From Ignavibacteriales bacterium (lineage in GTDB: Bacteria > Bacteroidota > Ignavibacteria > Ignavibacteriales > Melioribacteraceae), in NCBI GenBank assembly GCA_016929735.1, contig JAFGID010000055.1, forward strand, positions 1-7,910: a stretch of 7,910 nt of DNA, in the 5' to 3' direction. Below are positions 1-7,458 of this stretch, one piece after another. The position numbers and the translations under genes are program-made. Each line of letters starts with the position of its first letter. Within the stretch, counting starts at the first letter, position 1. The notes under the pieces are model-generated. The model ran no database searches. It had not been told where the DNA came from and was given only the letters and a program-made list of their open reading frames with translations.

Positions 1-272
1 AACTGAATTACCTGAATATGATAGAGACTGTTATCTTTGTCCGGGAAATTAAAGAGCAAATGGTGAACGAAATTCTGATTAAAAAACAATTTGTTTTTAC
101 AAATGATTTCAGTATCTTGACAATAAAACCTCCTGAATAACATTTATATATGAATCTTTACCCAACACTTCTAAGTTCAGCAAACATAAGGAAATTTATG
201 GTAGGTTATTAAATGCTTGCAGAACCTCAAAAAGGTATTATACCTGAAATGACTTCAGAAGTAATAAGAAAT
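1..272 (+). pseudogene. galT: Remnant of galactose-1-phosphate uridylyltransferase (galT), broken
   Basis: GalT moves UMP between UDP-glucose and galactose-1-phosphate in the Leloir pathway. Here only decayed pieces of its N-terminal half remain. Positions 2-49 read TELPEYDRDCYLCPGN, matching the zinc-binding CxxC region (Cys52/Cys55 in E. coli). After an in-frame TAA (50-52) comes RANGERNSD, then another TAA (80-82). A frame change at the A-run 81-86 follows, and positions 90-137 read FVFTNDFSILTIKPPE, the next GalT segment. Stops at 138-140 and 210-212 follow. From 213 the same frame reads MLAEPQKGI joined directly to IPEMTSEVIRN. In intact GalT these blocks are separated by a CRVICFSP-type stretch, so about a dozen codons appear deleted. 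The gene begins left of the window, and nothing after 272 resembles GalT, including the catalytic HPH region. With this many lesions, sequencing error is an unlikely explanation. The GalT assignment is fairly secure, recognised from memory of the family; the exact ends are not. Confidence 0.83.
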
Positions 273-441
273 ACTTCAATAACTCATTACCCTGGAAAAA
301 AGTATAAAAAACAACGGATTTCCTTCCTACCTAAAAATGTAGTTTTAATTACTTCCTACCTCTTTTACTACCTTAAAATGTAGTTTTTAACTCTACAATC
401 AAAAAAGGTGAAACATTGAAAAAACGATTTCGTCTTTTTAC
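273..441. other. Gene-free spacer between the galT wreck and the HEAT-like gene
   Basis: I find no convincing gene here. The last frame of the galT remnant stays open as far as a TAG at about 380, but the translation is low-complexity and no longer resembles GalT. The stretch holds two near-identical 20-base repeats at 327-346 and 368-387, and a short ACGA-TT-TCGT hairpin at 424-433 followed by a T-rich run. That hairpin could be a weak terminator left from the dead gene. A promoter for the gene at 487 is expected here, but I could not pick out a convincing one. Confidence 0.6.
327..387. repeat. Two 20-bp near-identical direct repeats, each with a CTAC/GTAG inverted repeat
   Basis: Positions 327-346 and 368-387 read CTACCTAAAAATGTAGTTTT and CTACCTTAAAATGTAGTTTT, differing at one base with a period of 41. 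Each unit contains CTAC and GTAG in inverted orientation around an AT-rich 8-base centre. A third partial match, TTCCTACCT, occurs at 353-361. The units could be a regulatory site, a decayed small repeat or a local duplication; the sequence does not decide between these. Confidence 0.55.
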
Positions 442-475
442 GTGAGAATTAAATTTTTTAACCATAATTTTTATC

Positions 476-489
476 AGGAGGAAGCTATG
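476..489 (+). promoter_or_regulatory. Shine-Dalgarno site that fixes the start of the HEAT-like gene
   Basis: AGGAGG at 476-481 lies five bases before the ATG at 487. The reading frame is open further upstream to a GTG at 442, but that GTG has no comparable ribosome site. Using it would also place polar and charged residues ahead of what is otherwise a textbook signal peptide. The ATG at 487 is therefore preferred. Confidence 0.85.
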
Positions 490-990
490 AAAGCTCTATT
501 AAAAGTGATTGTTGTTGTTGTACTTATACTTACAAGCGGTTTTACTTTTGCAGATGACCCTTTAACACCTGACCCAAACGGAGAATTTTCTAAATTCACA
601 AAAGAACAGCTTGAACAGATTGAAGAAAATCTGTTGGCAGGTTTAGATTCTGAAAATTCAGGTTTAAGAATCAGTTGTGCTTATTTTCTGGGAGAAATCA
701 AATCTGATGATGCATTGATACCTTTGATGGCAATGTTGAGAAATGGCGTTTGTGATGAAGAAAAAATTGTTGCCGCACTTTCCTTATACAAAATCAATAA
801 TGCAAGGGGATTGTATCAGGTTAAGGGGGCAGCTAGATTTTCTGAAAGTGAACGTGTGAGAAGAATGTGTGATATTTTTTACAATACCTACATATGGGAA
901 CAAAAACATCCTAAATCAGAGACTGACTCGTATGCTATTGATACAGAATACAATGGATACAGTATATCTGATTTTTTAGCTGAGAAATAA
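487..990 (+). CDS. Small exported HEAT-repeat-like protein, function unknown
   Basis: This gene encodes 167 residues. Residues 1-22 form a signal peptide: a Lys-containing start, a Val/Ile/Leu core, then a probable type I cleavage after FTFA with the mature protein starting DDP. There is no lipobox cysteine, so the mature protein is probably soluble in the periplasm or secreted. Residues about 43-90 form amphipathic helices of HEAT type (LRISCAYFLGEI then ALIPLMAMLRN). A second helical pair at about 91-135 has AALSLYKIN and a charged ESERVRRM segment. Such short alpha-solenoids usually bind other proteins. No catalytic motif is visible, and the last 30 residues are polar and probably flexible. 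The gene stands alone on its strand, ends in a strong terminator and converges on the M48 protease gene. A specific function cannot be given; the HEAT assignment comes from pattern and is moderately sure. Confidence 0.75.
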   Translation: MKALLKVIVVVVLILTSGFTFADDPLTPDPNGEFSKFTKEQLEQIEENLLAGLDSENSGLRISCAYFLGEIKSDDALIPLMAMLRNGVCDEEKIVAALSLYKINNARGLYQVKGAARFSESERVRRMCDIFYNTYIWEQKHPKSETDSYAIDTEYNGYSISDFLAEK

Positions 991-1003
991 TGTAGTTATT
1001 CTA

Positions 1004-1034
1004 AAAAAAACCCCCTCACTATAGGGGGTTTTTT
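1004..1034. terminator. Strong two-way intrinsic terminator between convergent genes
   Basis: An A-run followed by CCCCCT (1011-1016) pairs with AGGGGG (1023-1028) and the following T-run, giving about a 12-bp perfect stem with a 6-base loop (CACTAT). The stem is flanked by A-runs on the left and T-runs on the right, so it can act in both directions. It lies 13 bases after the stop of the HEAT-like gene and about 17 bases beyond the stop of the opposing M48 gene, and should serve both. Confidence 0.93.
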
Positions 1035-1050
1035 GTTGTATCTGATTAAA

Positions 1051-1899
1051 TTATAATCTTGACTTGATGTTGTTTGTATATTCGGTTTTATAAAGAGAAC
1101 GAGTAACACCATTATAAGTATAGGTTGTATTATCGTATTTTATATTCGAATAGCCATTATTAGTACAGAAGTTGGTAACATTCGTAATCCTATCATACGG
1201 ATCGGGATGAGTAGAAAAGAATGTGGCAACAGCATTATTTGATTCTACATATCCATCGTCTTGAAGTTTTTCAAAGAAAAACTTAACTCCACCTGGGTAG
1301 TATCTTGTATCTTTCAAATATTCAAATGAATCAGAATCGGCTTCGTCTTCGTCAGAACGGCTGTTGGCAAGAAAAGCCAAACCAACAAATAAATTTGCCG
1401 CAATCTCTTCAATGGCACTTGGATTATCCCCAAGAATTATGCTCAGTAATAATGATACACCATAATACTTTGTCAAACGTGATGTCGAATGACGATTTTC
1501 AATATGTGCAATTTCATGTCCAATGACACCGGCAAGTGCATCTTCTGAATCAAGATATTTCATTAGACCTGTATAAACATAGACTCTTCCTCCTGGTATT
1601 GCAAAAGCATTCATAGTATTTGGATCGTTTATTATTTCAATTTTATATTGAAATACATCGTCGTGTTCAACTTTTGGAGAGCTTAATACATGCTGAAATA
1701 TTCTTGTGTTAATGTAACTTTTTAGAGTTGGATCATTTAAAATTGGATAATTATAAGGGTCAGCTGCAATTTCCGCAGCAACCTGATCGCCTAAAATAAC
1801 ATCATCTTGCAGTGAAAAAATATTAATATCGTCTAAAATATCACATGTACTAAAAATAAATACACTGCAAATTGTTATTGCATAAAATATTTTTTTCAT
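1051..1899 (-). CDS. M48-family zinc metalloprotease, predicted lipoprotein
   Basis: This gene encodes 282 residues. The N-terminus has a basic start, a hydrophobic core and Cys19 in FSTC, a plausible lipobox although Thr at -1 is not typical, so it is probably anchored in the envelope. The catalytic HExxH motif is HEIAH at residues 128-132. The third zinc ligand is likely Glu186 in DEDEAD, part of the family ExEAD signature. Two more M48 hallmarks are present: NAFAIPGGRVYVYTGL (about 97-112), ahead of the active site, and STHPDPYDRI (229-238). All key residues are intact. The length, without a TPR domain, fits LoiP/YcaL-type envelope proteases rather than the longer BepA type. These enzymes degrade misfolded outer-membrane proteins, and a similar role is inferred here. 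The start has a strong AGGAGGT ribosome site seven bases upstream. The gene lies just downstream of the alpha-2-macroglobulin gene but has its own candidate promoter and a terminator before it. Confidence 0.93.
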   Translation of the reverse strand: MKKIFYAITICSVFIFSTCDILDDINIFSLQDDVILGDQVAAEIAADPYNYPILNDPTLKSYINTRIFQHVLSSPKVEHDDVFQYKIEIINDPNTMNAFAIPGGRVYVYTGLMKYLDSEDALAGVIGHEIAHIENRHSTSRLTKYYGVSLLLSIILGDNPSAIEEIAANLFVGLAFLANSRSDEDEADSDSFEYLKDTRYYPGGVKFFFEKLQDDGYVESNNAVATFFSTHPDPYDRITNVTNFCTNNGYSNIKYDNTTYTYNGVTRSLYKTEYTNNIKSRL

Positions 1900-1906
1900 T
1901 TTATTT

Positions 1907-1913
1907 ACCTCCT
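1907..1913 (-). promoter_or_regulatory. Shine-Dalgarno site of the M48 protease gene
   Basis: On the minus strand AGGAGGT lies seven bases before the ATG at 1899-1897. It is close to a perfect anti-Shine-Dalgarno match and confirms the start. Confidence 0.88.
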
Positions 1914-1934
1914 AAAAAATAAATTTATCTATCG

Positions 1935-1965
1935 TAAAATTATAAAAACATTATCAAAATTCAAA
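1935..1965 (-). promoter_or_regulatory. Candidate Bacteroidota-type promoter for the M48 gene
   Basis: On the minus strand TTTG (1965-1962) is followed by exactly 19 bases and then TAATTTTA (1942-1935). This matches the TTTG-N19-TAnnTTTG consensus in all but the last base. It lies about 36 bases upstream of the ATG. An overlapping sigma-70-like pair, TTGATT (1977-1972) and GATAAT (1955-1950) with 16 bases between, is an alternative. The region is AT-rich, so chance matches are possible, but the same arrangement precedes the alpha-2-macroglobulin gene. Confidence 0.5.
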
Positions 1966-1979
1966 CCATAAAATCAACC

Positions 1980-2012
1980 TGATAGCGTCTTCAATTTTAA
2001 AAGACGCTATCA
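1980..2012 (-). terminator. Inverted repeat ending the alpha-2-macroglobulin transcript
   Basis: TGATAGCGTCTT (1980-1991) pairs perfectly with AAGACGCTATCA (2001-2012) around a 9-base AT-rich loop. It lies 13 bases beyond the stop codon of the alpha-2-macroglobulin gene. On the minus strand the run after the stem is GGTTGATTTTATGG, a weak U-tract, so termination may be partial and the stem may instead protect the 3' end of the transcript. Confidence 0.75.
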
Positions 2013-2025
2013 TTTTGTTAAATTA

Positions 2026-5000
2026 TTATTTTACTTCAATTACTCCAGCCCCATTGAATGAATGAAATTCCCTGTCATACATTGCTTCTGCACCTATGAC
2101 CGGCAATTGAAATTTACCTTGATTTACAACTCTAAGCATATAATAATAATCTTTTGTTGAATTGAAATTTATATCTGTGAAAAGAATTATTCTATCATCT
2201 CTAATGTCGGTATATTGCGGATTCAATGGATTATCAGATTTCCAAGTCAATTCAGTTGAAGTCGAAAGTCTTGGATTTTCAATTTCGAATGCTGCAGGAA
2301 TCATATCTGTAATTACAATATTTTCTGCCGAGCTTCCTAAACTGCTAAGAGTAATTTTACAAACTATTAGTTGTCCCTGTGTGAATTTATTGTTTGTTAT
2401 CTGTTGTTTCGTCCTATAATCATAGTAAGCTCTTCTTATACGGATAAACGAATCAACCTCTTTAATTTTTTCACCAACTTTGACTCCTTCAGTATTCCAG
2501 AAATAATATAATTCACCCGTTCCTTCAGATTTCAGAGTTACGTTTGCACCATTTAGTTTGCTATTACTTGTCGTAATATCTTTTCCGTTGTAGGTTTCAA
2601 TTACGCTTCCATTGACATTAACATATACTTTCATATTTGCGTCTGAAGTTCTTTTTGCAGATTTACCAAGTGCCAAGAAAATAAATGAACGTTCTTGCGT
2701 TGAGTATGCATTCTTTAGATCATTACTTAAATGTTTTATCAAATTGGGTATTTGTTTGTTATTCGGGTCAACCTCTATTAATACATTCAACATAATTGCG
2801 TTAGAGCGAATTCCCGAGTCAAAATTTCCACCGGTTAATCTATCGGTTTTTTCTGGGGTAAATTTACTTGGAATTAGTGAATTGTAAGATGACCACTTAC
2901 CCATCATTGCATAAGCACCTGCTAATAAATATTTCGAATCTTCAGATAAGAGGTGTAGTCTTGCTTTGTAATAATTCATCGTAGCAATATCACCTTTACC
3001 CGCAAGGGCAAGTACATATAACGAATATAAAATTTCTTTATTTGCAATTTTTCTAATAATTCTTTGATTATTAGCGTAAGTAATATAATCATAAGTACTT
3101 TGTTCTTTAGCACGCTTAGCAATATAATTTAGTAATTTATTTAGCACATCTTTCTTTACGTCGTAACCAACTTTTTGTGCCTCAATTAAGAAGTGTGCAG
3201 CATATACGCTACCCCACCAACTTCCATAATATCCACCCTGCCAATAAGCCATTGAACCATCATATAATTGCATTGACTCTATCTTTCTGATTCCTTCTTT
3301 TATATAATAAACGGGACTATTAGTTCTGTAAATATCTGGTGCAACTAATTTTGCTAATTCATCAAAATAAAGTTGAGGGAATAATTGAGATACTGTCTGC
3401 TCAATACATCCATGAGGATAACCAATCAAATATTTTAAGTGTTCGGCAAATTTAATAGCTGGGAACTTGCTTATTGTTAGAGCAGTGTTTTGTGTTCCTT
3501 CGAGATAGTTCTTTGGAATATTAATATTTGCAGATGTACCTGCTTTAATCACTCCCGAACCAGTTTCTGATATTAACGGTGATACTGGTCGGACAGCAAT
3601 ATCAATTTCTTCTTTTACTTTTGCAATTCCAGAAGTTTCTATTGTTATTTTACCCTTACCTACTTCTGATTTTGATTTAATTGTAAATGTAACTTTCTCT
3701 GTCGAATTTGGATTAACTGTTACAGATTTCGTCGTAGGTCCAACAATTGTTAATGGTCCTTCAACTTTGATATTTACTTTTACTTCCCCTTTCTTTGAGG
3801 TGGTGTTTATTACTGTTACAGGTGAAATCAATTCGTCATCAATAGACAAAACTCTTGGAACTTCCGGTTCGATAATCAAATCATCGGCTACTTTAATGTG
3901 TTCTTCGGCACTACCGAATCTCGGACCTGAATATGCTATTGCCATCAATCTTAAATCACCATTAAATTGGGGAATATCAAGATTTATCGTTACAGTTCCA
4001 TCGCTGTTTGTTCTTCTAATACCACTCCAGATAGAAACTAGCTTGTATCTTTTTGTCGGAATTGGATTTGTTCTTTTCTTCAGTTCGCTTATCATTTCAT
4101 CTCCACCAGTTGACGAACTCAAAATTTCGGGGAGTAATAATTTATACAAATCATAACTTGAAACTTTCAATTGTCGTTTAGCATACATATATTTGTATGG
4201 ATCAGGAGTTTGGAAATCCTTAATTTGTAAAATTCCTTCGTCAACAGCTGCCAAAGTAACATAGACATCTTTTTCCGACACCGTTTTAATTGTAATTGAT
4301 TGTCTTGTGTTTGGTTTTATTTTAGTCGGAGCATTAATTGTTACGGGCAATCTATTAGATTTCTTTTCAACTTTCATTGAAGCAAAACCATGACCTACTA
4401 AGAAAGGCGTATTTGCATCAGCATTATGTTTCTTGAATAATGTTGCCGTTACATAAACATTAGGCATATACTTAGAATCAACAGAAAGTTTCAATTCAAT
4501 TGATTTATCTTTTACTTCGACATACTGATGTTCTAGGACACCATTCCTTTCAATCGTTACCAAAAGTTTACCTGAAAAAGGACACATAAATAATACTTTT
4601 GCTTTGTCGCCGGGTTCGTAAACTTCTTTATCAAAAACAATATCAATTCTACCTTCCTTATCAACCTCAAATGAAGATGCAGTAGTAGAAGTCCAACCAT
4701 AGGCATAAAAACTAAATTTCTGATAATCACTACTGCCGGTTTTATAAACTCTAATTTCATAATTCCCTGATTTTTCTAGGCGTAATGGAAAATCAGTTTT
4801 ACTATTACTGAGCTTGATATTTTTTGTCCATTCGCGAATTTCTTTTCGTTCGGATGCGTAATAATATCTATTTGAATAATCGCGCTTTAATACGGTTTTC
4901 CATTCGTATCGTACGAGTTCAACCTTTGCAGAGAAATTATTTATTGGCTTATCATTTTGGCCAACTGCTGCAAATTGAAATTTTATATCTTCATTAGTTC

Positions 5001-7416
5001 CGAAATAGTAACCGGGTGATTTTATTCCGATAAAATAATCTTTAGGATAAATATCAAATGCTGCTACTCTGTTTACAGTCCTGCCAGTCAAATCAAAGAC
5101 GCTTATGTAAGCATAACCGGTAATTATACCGCTACCGTAAATGTCTGCGGGAATGATATAATCAATTCTTGATTTTCCGTTTTCATCTAATTTACCATCT
5201 ACAAAATAGTTTGAATATGAAGGATTTACAATTGAAGAATTGCTAAAATCAAAATCAGGAAAAGTCTTACTTGAAAAGATTCTGTGTCTTAATTGGATAT
5301 CTGCCTGATATTTTAGATCCGATGCTTTTGCACCGAAGAGAAATTCGGCATCAATATTTATAGGAACTGTTTCGCCCGGTTTTGCAGTTTTTTTATCGTT
5401 GGTGAGTGTAACCCGAATTTTATCAGGTACGAAATCCTCAATGCTGAATTTGTATGCTCCAATAATTGTCTCTGTCCCGGAATACAACTCAACTGTATAT
5501 TCGCCAGTTTGGACATAATCGGGCATGTCGAAAGACAACTCGAACGAACCTTGAGCATTAAGATGCTTTTTAAATTCATCATAAACTTTTCCGGCTGGCG
5601 TTATAATTTTAACAATGATAGGTCTGTCTTTTAATATTTGAATATTTTCGTCTCTAACAATTGCAGATACATTTACTCTATCACCGGGTCTGTATAAATT
5701 CCGATCAGAATATATAAAGCACATTACATCACTTGAATATTCATGAATCCCTCCTACATCATATCGGCTTGTTTCGATAAATGTTTCATTCAAATCAATA
5801 TAATTGAAATCACCACCTTTTTCTGCAAAGACTAACCGGGGAGTAAACCCTTCAATTTTTTCTTTCACTTTTTTGAAATGAACTATACCATCAGAATTTG
5901 TGACATCAGATAAAATCGTTTGATTATTACTTGAGATAATACTTATATCAACTCCCGATACTGGTTCAGCCGTTTTAATTGAATTAACAAATACTACAAT
6001 TTCATCTTCACCTTTTTTAGTGATTATTCCAAGGTCAGAAATTGCAACCATTTTCGAAGCATTAAGCCACCTGTCTTCTGCAGAACTTACATTAACAACA
6101 TAAATTCCTTTAAATTTGTTTTCTAATGCTTTATCTAAATTTACATTTACTTGCTCCAACCAGTTGGTTCTGCTTTTTAATTGTATTTTTTCCGTGTATA
6201 AAAGTTTTCCATAATTATCAACTGAATAATCTGGCGAATAGTAATCATAATAATAATCATCATAATAATAGTAGTCATACCTTGATAGGAAAAATAAAAT
6301 ATTGTTTTTGAAAACTTGCGATACTTCCAATTCAATTTCATTTATGTTCACTACATTTGCGGTAATAATTTTACTACCGCTGTACATCAAATATTTTCCT
6401 TTAGTATCTGTGAAATTGATTGAAGGTGCAAGATTAACCATTGATACCATCTGAACAAATTCATCCTCAAGTTCACCCCCATATAAACCGGGTAATCCTT
6501 TCTTAATTATTAAATCAACTGTCTGAGCATCAAAAAAATCACCTTCAACTCTGAATTTATCTTCCGACACAAAATACTTTAATGTTTTGGACGGCTCTGT
6601 CTTAACGTATTTATTCAATTCTTTCTCGTCAACCATTTGTGTTGTGTAAACATCAATCCAACCGCTTACTCCGTCAAAACCCGAAGCTATCCCGGTAATT
6701 TCAAGTTTAGTAATCTGGGGTAAATCATAATCAAATTCCTTATTCTCGCCTAAATCTTGTTTTCCAACAACTGATTGTAATCCATTTTTAATTGTGATTT
6801 GAATTTCCTGCTTCTTATCCGTCTGTTGTATATCACCAAGATTGATTGCAATTACTTCTGAAGATTCTTTTGTTATTATTTGGTAGTCTTCTATATCGTC
6901 GCCATCTACTTCAACTTTTAAGTATTTTTTCAATTGGTCCGGTAAGACGGGATAATTGAAATAAATATTTGCTTGAATACTCATTTTGTAGTTTTCGTGT
7001 GGTATTTGTGTCCAGAAGTAATCGATCTTAACTACATTGAAATCAGGAGTATTGAATTTATATGTATCAAAATCGGGGTCTTTGCCTGAATCGAATAATA
7101 CTTTTTTGGTAATTTCAGCTGAGTACTGCTGAATTGGTTCAAGAGGAAATTCAGGTGAAAATATCAATGTTCTTGCATCAAGCCATTTGAATTTTCCAAC
7201 TATTTTTGGTTCGAAAATAACATATTCTTCGGTTGACCATTGTTCAATTACTTCGAGCGGTGCTAAATCTTCAGTAAATACAATTGTGAAAGTAGTAAGT
7301 TTATCAACTACACCGCTTGGTGTAAACTCTTCAACTTCAACGGTGTTACTTGGGCCGCAGGCAAAGTAGAATAACGCTGTTAGAAGAATAACTATTTTTG
7401 AGATTATCCTATTCAT
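2026..7416 (-). CDS. Bacterial alpha-2-macroglobulin lipoprotein with intact thioester (YfhM/ECAM-like)
   Basis: This gene encodes 1796 residues, the usual size for the large bacterial form. These proteins trap attacking proteases: cutting of a bait segment exposes a Cys-Gln thioester that bonds to the protease. The signal peptide ends in a lipobox with Cys20 (YFAC), implying envelope anchoring. Residues about 25-330 are N-terminal beta-sandwich domains. A MG2-type domain at about 564-665 has SDRNLYRPGDRVNV. The bait-region domain begins at about 921, with EVYEPGDKAKVLF and later AAVDEGIL (1057-1064). A basic segment around 1099-1127 is the probable bait. The A2M domain at about 1128-1190 has FNGDLRLMAIAYSG. 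The thioester motif GCIEQ has Cys1337 and Gln1340, and begins the helical thioester domain (to about 1590; note DGSMAYWQGGYYGSWW). The C-terminal domain ends with LPVIGAEAMYD. Odd features are a Tyr/Asp-rich tract at 380-397 and the absence of a pbpC neighbour within view. The start is supported by AAGGAG upstream. Confidence 0.96.
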   Translation of the reverse strand: MNRIISKIVILLTALFYFACGPSNTVEVEEFTPSGVVDKLTTFTIVFTEDLAPLEVIEQWSTEEYVIFEPKIVGKFKWLDARTLIFSPEFPLEPIQQYSAEITKKVLFDSGKDPDFDTYKFNTPDFNVVKIDYFWTQIPHENYKMSIQANIYFNYPVLPDQLKKYLKVEVDGDDIEDYQIITKESSEVIAINLGDIQQTDKKQEIQITIKNGLQSVVGKQDLGENKEFDYDLPQITKLEITGIASGFDGVSGWIDVYTTQMVDEKELNKYVKTEPSKTLKYFVSEDKFRVEGDFFDAQTVDLIIKKGLPGLYGGELEDEFVQMVSMVNLAPSINFTDTKGKYLMYSGSKIITANVVNINEIELEVSQVFKNNILFFLSRYDYYYYDDYYYDYYSPDYSVDNYGKLLYTEKIQLKSRTNWLEQVNVNLDKALENKFKGIYVVNVSSAEDRWLNASKMVAISDLGIITKKGEDEIVVFVNSIKTAEPVSGVDISIISSNNQTILSDVTNSDGIVHFKKVKEKIEGFTPRLVFAEKGGDFNYIDLNETFIETSRYDVGGIHEYSSDVMCFIYSDRNLYRPGDRVNVSAIVRDENIQILKDRPIIVKIITPAGKVYDEFKKHLNAQGSFELSFDMPDYVQTGEYTVELYSGTETIIGAYKFSIEDFVPDKIRVTLTNDKKTAKPGETVPINIDAEFLFGAKASDLKYQADIQLRHRIFSSKTFPDFDFSNSSIVNPSYSNYFVDGKLDENGKSRIDYIIPADIYGSGIITGYAYISVFDLTGRTVNRVAAFDIYPKDYFIGIKSPGYYFGTNEDIKFQFAAVGQNDKPINNFSAKVELVRYEWKTVLKRDYSNRYYYASERKEIREWTKNIKLSNSKTDFPLRLEKSGNYEIRVYKTGSSDYQKFSFYAYGWTSTTASSFEVDKEGRIDIVFDKEVYEPGDKAKVLFMCPFSGKLLVTIERNGVLEHQYVEVKDKSIELKLSVDSKYMPNVYVTATLFKKHNADANTPFLVGHGFASMKVEKKSNRLPVTINAPTKIKPNTRQSITIKTVSEKDVYVTLAAVDEGILQIKDFQTPDPYKYMYAKRQLKVSSYDLYKLLLPEILSSSTGGDEMISELKKRTNPIPTKRYKLVSIWSGIRRTNSDGTVTINLDIPQFNGDLRLMAIAYSGPRFGSAEEHIKVADDLIIEPEVPRVLSIDDELISPVTVINTTSKKGEVKVNIKVEGPLTIVGPTTKSVTVNPNSTEKVTFTIKSKSEVGKGKITIETSGIAKVKEEIDIAVRPVSPLISETGSGVIKAGTSANINIPKNYLEGTQNTALTISKFPAIKFAEHLKYLIGYPHGCIEQTVSQLFPQLYFDELAKLVAPDIYRTNSPVYYIKEGIRKIESMQLYDGSMAYWQGGYYGSWWGSVYAAHFLIEAQKVGYDVKKDVLNKLLNYIAKRAKEQSTYDYITYANNQRIIRKIANKEILYSLYVLALAGKGDIATMNYYKARLHLLSEDSKYLLAGAYAMMGKWSSYNSLIPSKFTPEKTDRLTGGNFDSGIRSNAIMLNVLIEVDPNNKQIPNLIKHLSNDLKNAYSTQERSFIFLALGKSAKRTSDANMKVYVNVNGSVIETYNGKDITTSNSKLNGANVTLKSEGTGELYYFWNTEGVKVGEKIKEVDSFIRIRRAYYDYRTKQQITNNKFTQGQLIVCKITLSSLGSSAENIVITDMIPAAFEIENPRLSTSTELTWKSDNPLNPQYTDIRDDRIILFTDINFNSTKDYYYMLRVVNQGKFQLPVIGAEAMYDREFHSFNGAGVIEVK
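6226..6279 (-). repeat. Low-complexity Tyr/Asp-coding tract inside the alpha-2-macroglobulin gene
   Basis: On the minus strand this stretch is a run of TAT/TAC and GAT/GAC codons, seen on the + strand as repeated ATA, GTA and ATC triplets. It encodes residues 380-397, with 11 Tyr and 5 Asp among 18 residues. The codons are mixed rather than one repeated unit, and the frame is kept on both sides. It lies between predicted N-terminal beta-sandwich domains, so it is probably an exposed loop. Confidence 0.8.
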
Positions 7417-7422
7417 TTCGCA

Positions 7423-7428
7423 CTCCTT
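7423..7428 (-). promoter_or_regulatory. Shine-Dalgarno site of the alpha-2-macroglobulin gene
   Basis: On the minus strand AAGGAG is followed by six bases and then the ATG at 7416-7414. It supports this start, and the signal peptide with its lipobox begins directly at that ATG. Confidence 0.82.
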
Positions 7429-7458
7429 AATTTAATTAAATAACTTGTTTTAATATTA

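Noticed and set aside
50..82. TAA read as a sense codon in galT (alternative genetic code)
   Set aside because: Other genes here end normally at TAA with a terminator right after it, and galT also has a frameshift and a deletion, so decay is the simpler explanation.
424..440. Small ACGA/TCGT hairpin with T-run as an intrinsic terminator
   Set aside because: The stem is only four base pairs with a two-base loop. It is too weak to call as a feature in AT-rich DNA.
442..486. Extended start (GTG at 442) for the HEAT-like gene
   Set aside because: AGGAGG lies just before the ATG at 487 and the signal peptide begins there. The extra 15 residues would spoil the signal peptide and have no good ribosome site.
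1305..1526. Plus-strand open frame opposite the M48 gene
   Set aside because: It lies antisense to the conserved HEIAH region, has no ribosome site and no recognisable features. It is a shadow of the real gene.
3767..4156. 129-codon plus-strand open frame opposite the alpha-2-macroglobulin gene
   Set aside because: It overlaps the conserved A2M domain on the other strand. Its hydrophobic, Ser-rich translation is typical of an antisense shadow.
5358..5582. Second minus-strand frame within the alpha-2-macroglobulin gene
   Set aside because: It overlaps the well-supported MG-domain coding sequence in another frame and shows no family features.
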